Source: Vanessa cardui | Lineage: Eukaryota; Arthropoda; Insecta; Lepidoptera; Nymphalidae | Assembly: GCF_905220365.1 (NCBI RefSeq) | Contig: NC_061126.1 | Span: 10,974,001 to 11,038,000 of the forward strand | Direction: 5' to 3' | DNA: 64,000 nucleotides | Shown here: positions 59,279 to 64,000 of the stretch, piece by piece | Position numbering within the stretch: position 1 is the stretch's first letter | How the letters are laid out: every line of letters begins with the position of its first letter | Translations under genes and position numbers: made by a program | Notes under the pieces: model-generated | Databases searched by the model: none | Told to the model about the DNA's origin: nothing | What the model saw: the letters and a program-made list of their open reading frames with translations, nothing else

Positions 59279-62200
59279 CTGAAGAATCAATTATATATCA
59301 ATATACAATACACATGAGCAGAGATGGCCCAGTGGTTAGAACGCGTGCATCTTAACCGATGGTTGCGGGTTCAAACCCAAGCAAGCACCGTTGATTCATG
59401 TGCTTAATTTGTCTTTATAATTAATCTCGTGCTCAGCGGTGAAGGAAAACGTGGTGAGGAAACCTGCATGTGACAAATTTCATAGAAATTCGGCCACATG
59501 TGTATTTCACCAACCCGCATTGGAACAGCGTCGTGGAATATGTTCCAAACCTTTTCCTCAAAGGGAGAGGAAGCACAGCAGTGGGAATTTACAGGATGTT
59601 GTTGTTGTTATACAATACACATAATTTTAGAATGAAGTTCGTTAAAGGATTTACAGTGAAGTGTACTGGAGAAAGAAATCGTAACATAAGTTGTTCCTCC
59701 CCCCCAGGCTATTATCCCTTCTCTTTCTCTGTTTCTTACCTTACTTTTCATTATTTTTATAGTTCACACAGAATATAAATATATAAATACTATATTATAG
59801 GTATAACAGTCTGTAATCAATATATTATGCTCACCGGGTGATATCTCCATAATTGATTTCCTCCACCAAGATGGCAGCTGTAAAGGAGTATTGGACTCTT
59901 GGGTGAAGAATCCGGCACATCCCAGCACATGTTTCTACTCTTGGACCTGGAATGTATTTTTTTTTTCATTTCAGTAAAATACGAAAAATATGTTTAAACA
60001 AAAATTCACCGCAAATAAAATCTCATACAATTCAATAAAATAATTTTCGTCTCAAGCAAATTTACAAGTATAAGTATTATAAGTTTCATAGAAGTCTAAT
60101 TAAATTACTGCACATAACTCACATCAATATAGGTGGAATTATTATTGCCTAAATTAAAGAGTGTTTGGTACGATGGGAGCCGTTACATTCAGCTTCGAAA
60201 AATATATTATTCGGAAGGTTAGACAGATTATTTTATATTGATACGGCTCGATTAGTATTTTTTAATAGTGTCATGATTTGTATATTACTTTGGGGTAATT
60301 CTGCAGAAATAGAAACAATACTTCATTCATGAAACATAGTATACGAGACGCCTTTTGAGACATTTTTGTCTAAGTTGTGTGAAATAAATTTTAACGATAA
60401 ATTATATCTATATTTATATTATAAATGTGAAAGAGACTGTCTGTCTGACCTGTCGCCCTTTCACTATCAAACCGATCAACCAAATTTTGATGAAATTTGG
60501 TATGAACAAACTTGAACTCCAAGAAAGAACATAGGCTTTTTTGCCTAATACATGACAACCAACGCCCTTAAACGTTTGCGAAGCCGCGGGCGTCTACTAA
60601 TGGAAGATAAATATAGTGTAGCTAGTATTTGTTGATTTCCATGCATAATAATCAATATTATTATTGTATTTAAGAATGCGAATAATAGGCTATTTGACTT
60701 GTTTTTAATATCCATTTTATGTTATTTATTAGAGGTAACGAAACCCAGTAAAAGTTGATTTTTAGTACATATTTGCCAAAAAATATCATATTAAAAATTC
60801 CATATTTAAATAGCGCGCGAAAACGCTATATGGACGATATGGCGCTGCAATGAGATCGGTGACGTCACTTGCCCGTATTTTAATTTGCGGTACGTATACT
60901 AGGCAATCAAGGTTAACAAGCAATTGACTTCATCAAAAGCCCGGCCAAACAGGAGCGTTTTGTCACGTGACAAACGTTTAAAAAAATCCATTTTTATGAA
61001 TGGATTTTTGAATAGATTCATTAATATTTTGAACTTTCGTTAGTAAATTACCATATTTACACTCACAATATATACTGGTTACATTAACTGACACTCTATT
61101 TTTCACATCAAATAGCCTATTGAATGCGGGTAGAATAAAAACAAAATGTCGAAATGTATGATATGTGTATATGCAGTGGCGGCTGGTGGGTTATCGAACT
61201 GGTGGTGCACTTTACTAAAATATTAAAATTAGAAAATGAAACAAAACAACAATTGACATAAAATATGTTTATTTATACCTACAAAATAAAAGTTCTATTA
61301 TAGAATTGAATCAAAAACTAAAAACAATTACGGAAAAAGTTATAAACAATAATTAACGCGTTACACATACAGTGAATCTATACCGATAACGAGATGTCAA
61401 TCATGGCTGCCGGCTTTTTGCTGCCCAATTCGTCATACATCGGATGCTCTCGGCAATCTTCGGTTCGCGCGAGCGGCGCTCGAGAACCGACTCATTACTC
61501 GGTACATTTCTATGAACGATCGTTTGTTTCACGCGTCAGGCGTATTAATTCGTATCTCATACAAGATGTATTAGCAGTCCTCGTGCAATATTAAAATGGT
61601 AATTTAAAAATAAAGATGAAGTAATATTTTGTAATTTTTAAATCGTTTGAATTGGTGGTTCAGCGCACGAGTGCACTTAAGGTACAGCCGCCACTGTGTA
61701 TATGTATGTGTATATGACTCACCGGACGTCCTTGTGCCAGGAGAGCACGAAGTCCTGCTCGGCGGCGGCGGCGCGCGTGCACGCCTTGAGCTGCAGCGCC
61801 TCCATCTGCGCGCCGCGGTGCGCGTCCACGCACAGCGACGATTGCTGCGCCGGCCTTATCTGCGCCACCACCCACCACCGAACATTCGCATTTAATTACT
61901 CTAGATTCCAGCTTTCAAGATTTTCACTTTAGAGTCCTTGTAACAGATTTTGAAACCCTTTATATTTATCAATGTATAGCCAAATATTTATCAAGTACTC
62001 AAACAAAAATATAAATCCTATACAAAAGTTTAGTTCCCTTTTAATAGAATGTATAAAAAAATCCTTAATAAACATTAGTGATATTTGACAAATTAATTGT
62101 TAAAATTGCATGTTTTCAACTATTATATTTCGGTATAAATTGAACGCTGTATCTGATTGCTGGCTAATTACCCTCCTTAGAATGCTTTGAAAAAATAAAA

Positions 62201-63962
62201 TGTATGCCTTTATCATTTTCGAGAAACAAAAGAATGGAATGCAGTCAAAGTTACGCTATTAAGCTAGTGTATGTAACGGCTTATACACATATAAGCAGTT
62301 ACACTCGCAGTAATCATAATATCTAATCTGGTCTGGCCTCGTGCGGACAACTCTGGAAATGACGAAGGGTCTTATCTGCGACACGCCGAAATCGTGTTTA
62401 TTTATGTATTCTTTCTTTCACTGATTTTTCGATGAAGTATTATGTTTCTATTCTCTGAACAGAAATAGTAATTACCTATTATGCCCTGACATATACCGTT
62501 TATTAATTATTCTACCGCCGCTTAATAGCAATAAATTGTCACTGTTTCCGATTTGTAGTCAGACCTAATACAGACATTAGGCTGACGTCAAACATCTTGC
62601 ATTATCTTAATAACGAAAATGTGGCCTATTTTTCCGGCATATTATAGGAATAGATAATTGTGAAGGACACAGCTTTTTTGATCACCTAACGTGCTGTAAC
62701 GATTTTTTTTAAATATAAGCAGGGTATTAGAGATTTTAAAAAAATAATTCATTGATAATTTCTATATTTATAACGGTAAATTAAAAATACTTTCAACGTT
62801 CTAGCAGTTAACGTAGTATATTTTATCGGAACGGAAAATTATCTGGGTCGGTCAGCTCTGAACTAGATAAAACTGACACACCACAAATGGAACATTAAAA
62901 ATAGTTTGAGTAGTACCTTGTAACTTAGTATATTTGTAACTGTAATATTTTATTTTAGTAAATATATAATTTTTAAAGCCATGGAAACGTATTTTTGTAA
63001 TTTTTAAGATCCGTCCTAAAATAAACAATATGGATATGCGAAAATCCGGCGCATCGCATTTACTTGGTGGTAGGGCTTTGTGCAAGCCCGTCTTGGTTGG
63101 TACCATCCACTCATCAGTTATTCTACCGCCAAACAACAGTACTGAGTATTGTTGTGTTCCGGTTTGAAGGGTGAGTGAGCCAGTGTAACTACAAGCACAA
63201 GGGACATAATATCTTAGTTCCCAAAGTTGGTGGTTCATTGACGATTTAAGGAATGGTTAATATTTCTTAGAGCGTCATTGTCTATGGGTGATGGTGACCA
63301 CTTACCATCAGGTGGCCCATATGCTCGTCCGTCAACCTATACCATAAAAAAACACTAGGAATAAATTAGAAACAACTCACCTGTCCTTCTGCAAAAGGAT
63401 TCGGTTCGATCGGCGGATATTTCGCCGTCAGATCAAAAGCAACCTGCAAACACAATTAAATATAAATTTCCCTTCACTTATAATCAATTTTAAACAGTCC
63501 TACAATAATCATTTCATAATTACAAGACATCTTTAAATACCGACTAAAGAGTGACCGAAGCTTTTGGGTACAAAACTTCTCTTCTAATCTTTACATAAAC
63601 AATCAGGCAGGTTTCCTCACGATGAAATCCTTCACCAAAGGATAGTTAAGACACATCTCAAGCATCAATTTTGGAATCCGTAATCTACTAAGACGCATTT
63701 TATAAAAAAAATACTTACGATTATTTGGCTTTCGAGACTTCGAGAGTCTCGATAAAGTCATTTAGGAAAGATATATTCTTCAAAATGGATATGATTTAAT
63801 GACCTGCGTCATGAACCAGCGGAACGATTTGCACTGAAGCTTTTGCCGTAGAGCCTTCTGCTCGCTGAGGTCGCCGGGGTCGATGCGCAAGTAGTGCGGG
63901 CGGCGGCGGTACAAGTACTGCGCGTATTCGTCCATCCACACTTCGGCCACGCGCCTGTAATT
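59081..63962 (-). CDS. Polypeptide N-acetylgalactosaminyltransferase, last five exons
   Basis: The enzyme transfers GalNAc from UDP-GalNAc to Ser/Thr of proteins in the Golgi, starting mucin-type O-glycans. Five exons on the minus strand join to 222 residues plus stop, in consistent phases (0, 0, 2, 0). Residues 1-53 hold the end of the catalytic domain with RVAEVWMDEYAQYLYRRRP and LQCKSFRWFM. A linker with YPPIEPNPFAEGQIRP follows. Then come the three ricin-type lectin repeats: alpha from LCVDAHRG, beta from MCWDVP to GNQLWRYHP, gamma from NCLDWDPP to TQRWVID. The lectin domain binds existing GalNAc and steers substrate choice. The N-terminal exons lie beyond 64000. The catalytic end recalls GALNT10/pgant6-type enzymes, but I am not sure of the subfamily. 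Confidence 0.9.
59316..59609 (+). mobile_element. SINE with 13-bp target site duplication, in a GalNAc-transferase intron
   Basis: The SINE body runs from GAGATGGCCCAGTGGTTAG to the tail GATGTTGTTGTT. It is flanked by ATACAATACACAT at 59303-59315 and 59610-59622. It is antisense to the gene and lies only 24 bases upstream (in transcript terms) of the last exon's start. Confidence 0.92.
59835..59946 (-). CDS. GalNAc-transferase exon: lectin repeat beta
   Basis: The exon lies between ATTCCAG and GTGAGC. It completes an Arg codon and reads SKSRNMCWDVPDSSPKSPIL, then LYSCHLGGGNQLWRYHP. The QLW triplet is the QxW motif of the beta-trefoil. Confidence 0.88.
60403..60640 (-). mobile_element. Helitron-like non-autonomous element
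   Basis: The + strand reads TATTATAAATGTGAAAGAGA, then ACTGTCTGTCTG, then TTTTGATGAAATTTGGTATG, and closes through AAGCCGCGGGCGTCTACTA to GTAGCTAGTA. It is the reverse orientation of the family split at 56312-56748. Its presence is clear; the class name is from memory. Confidence 0.65.
60681..61121. mobile_element. Candidate MITE with 14-bp terminal inverted repeats
   Basis: AATAGGCTATTTGA at 60684-60697 is the exact reverse complement of TCAAATAGCCTATT at 61108-61121. The element is flanked by a 7-bp direct repeat, GAATGCG, at 60674-60680 and 61122-61128. Inside are a 14-bp perfect palindrome, TTGTCACGTGACAA (60960-60973), and an 11-bp hairpin (60982-60992 with 60999-61009). No transposase frame exists. 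Confidence 0.65.
61174..61696. mobile_element. Non-autonomous hAT-type element, 523 bp
   Basis: The ends are perfect 12-bp inverted repeats, CAGTGGCGGCTG and CAGCCGCCACTG. They are flanked by an 8-bp target site duplication, TGTATATG, at 61166-61173 and 61697-61704. Eight-base duplications and CAGTGG-type ends are typical of hAT transposons. No transposase is encoded. It lies in the GalNAc-transferase intron, 18 bases from the donor of the lectin-alpha exon. Confidence 0.92.
61723..61859 (-). CDS. GalNAc-transferase exon: lectin repeat alpha
   Basis: The exon begins after GTGGTGGCGCAG, an acceptor with hardly any pyrimidine tract, and ends in phase 2 before GTGAGT. It reads IRPAQQSSLCVDAHRG, then LQLKACTRAAAA and EQDFVLSWHKDV. 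The frame is confirmed by joining to both neighbours. The codons are almost all G/C-ending. Confidence 0.85.
61860..63380 (-). other. GalNAc-transferase intron with repeat remnants
   Basis: The intron holds the dispersed repeat at 63064-63352 and a short degenerate piece of the same repeat at about 62506-62555 (TTATTCTACCGCCGCTTAAT). The rest is AT-rich DNA without recognised features. Confidence 0.6.
63064..63352 (+). repeat. Dispersed repeat, antisense to the GalNAc-transferase gene
   Basis: It runs from GGTGGTAGGGCTTTGTGC through CAAGGGACATAATATCTTAG and CACTTACCATCAGGTGGCCC to CCATAAAAAAA. It is a close inverted counterpart of 58701-58993, so the two copies bracket four of the five visible exons. 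It ends 28 bases from the donor at 63380. Confidence 0.82.
63381..63443 (-). CDS. GalNAc-transferase exon: linker
   Basis: A 21-codon exon between GTGTTTGCAG and GTGAGT, phase 0 on both sides. It reads VAFDLTAKYPPIEPNPFAEG and a final Gln, the standard linker between catalytic and lectin domains. Confidence 0.88.
63444..63803 (-). other. Short GalNAc-transferase intron
   Basis: A 360-base intron. CAGGTTTCCTCACGATG at about 63606-63622 with CCTTCACCA soon after resembles the inverted middle part of the SINE family, so an old SINE fragment is likely. Nothing else was seen. Confidence 0.5.
63804..63962 (-). CDS. GalNAc-transferase exon: end of catalytic domain
   Basis: On the minus strand the exon starts after TTGACAG with NYRRVAEVWMDEY and ends at WFMTQ before GTCATT, a weak but usable donor. 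It is 53 codons, phase 0 on both sides. A second AG eight bases inside (TTACAG) is a less likely start, because it would shift the phase. Third codon positions are strongly G/C. Confidence 0.85.
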
Positions 63963-64000
63963 CTGTCAACGATACATTTTAAACATCGCCTAATATTACC

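Noticed and set aside
59470..59778. 102-codon frame on the + strand
   Set aside because: It runs through a SINE into intron sequence and is antisense to a real gene.

Overview
This is eukaryotic, intron-rich, AT-rich DNA from an insect, most probably a butterfly or moth and perhaps a nymphalid. The evidence is long-intron genes with GT-AG splice sites, arthropod-type proteins, and several repeat families that I recognise as lepidopteran: a tRNA-headed SINE with a (GTT)n tail, a second tRNA-headed SINE, 3' tails of non-LTR retrotransposons, Helitron-like fragments and hAT-type MITEs. No operons, CRISPR arrays, tRNA or rRNA genes were seen. The species call is inference from repeat memory, not from a search.

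Layout. (1) 1-39803 has no exon I can support. It is probably the long intron in front of, or the upstream part of, the teneurin gene. It holds scattered repeats and several unique blocks of higher GC that may be regulatory. (2) 39804-53461 on the + strand is the 3' part of a teneurin gene. Fifteen exons join in one open frame of 3,087 residues plus stop, and a candidate 27-nt microexon may add 9 more. The encoded parts in order are: the end of the cytoplasmic region, one transmembrane helix, a very long Ser/Thr-rich stalk, a conserved membrane-proximal domain, eight EGF-like repeats, a Cys-rich/beta-sandwich region, an NHL beta-propeller, the YD/RHS shell and a GHH-type C-terminal domain. The cytoplasmic segment reads most like Ten-m (odd Oz) rather than Ten-a. 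The 5' exons and start codon lie outside the window. (3) 53462 to about 54370 is the likely 3' UTR, with AATAAA signals and a GU-rich element. From there to 59080 is intergenic, with repeats. (4) 59081-63962 on the - strand holds the last five exons (222 residues plus stop) of a polypeptide GalNAc-transferase: the end of the catalytic domain and the complete three-repeat ricin-type lectin domain. The two genes converge tail to tail.

Working together. Teneurin is a type II membrane adhesion receptor for axon guidance and synapse matching. The GalNAc-transferase is a Golgi enzyme that starts mucin-type O-glycosylation. The teneurin stalk is a plausible substrate type for such an enzyme, but adjacency alone is not evidence of a link.

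The most interesting points are: a frame-preserving 27-nt candidate microexon in a teneurin intron; a cryptic in-phase splice donor that would delete 543 residues of the stalk, including a furin-type site; an abrupt switch to G/C third codon positions inside the last teneurin exon; and mobile elements sitting 18-24 nt from GalNAc-transferase splice sites and probably supplying its polyadenylation signal.
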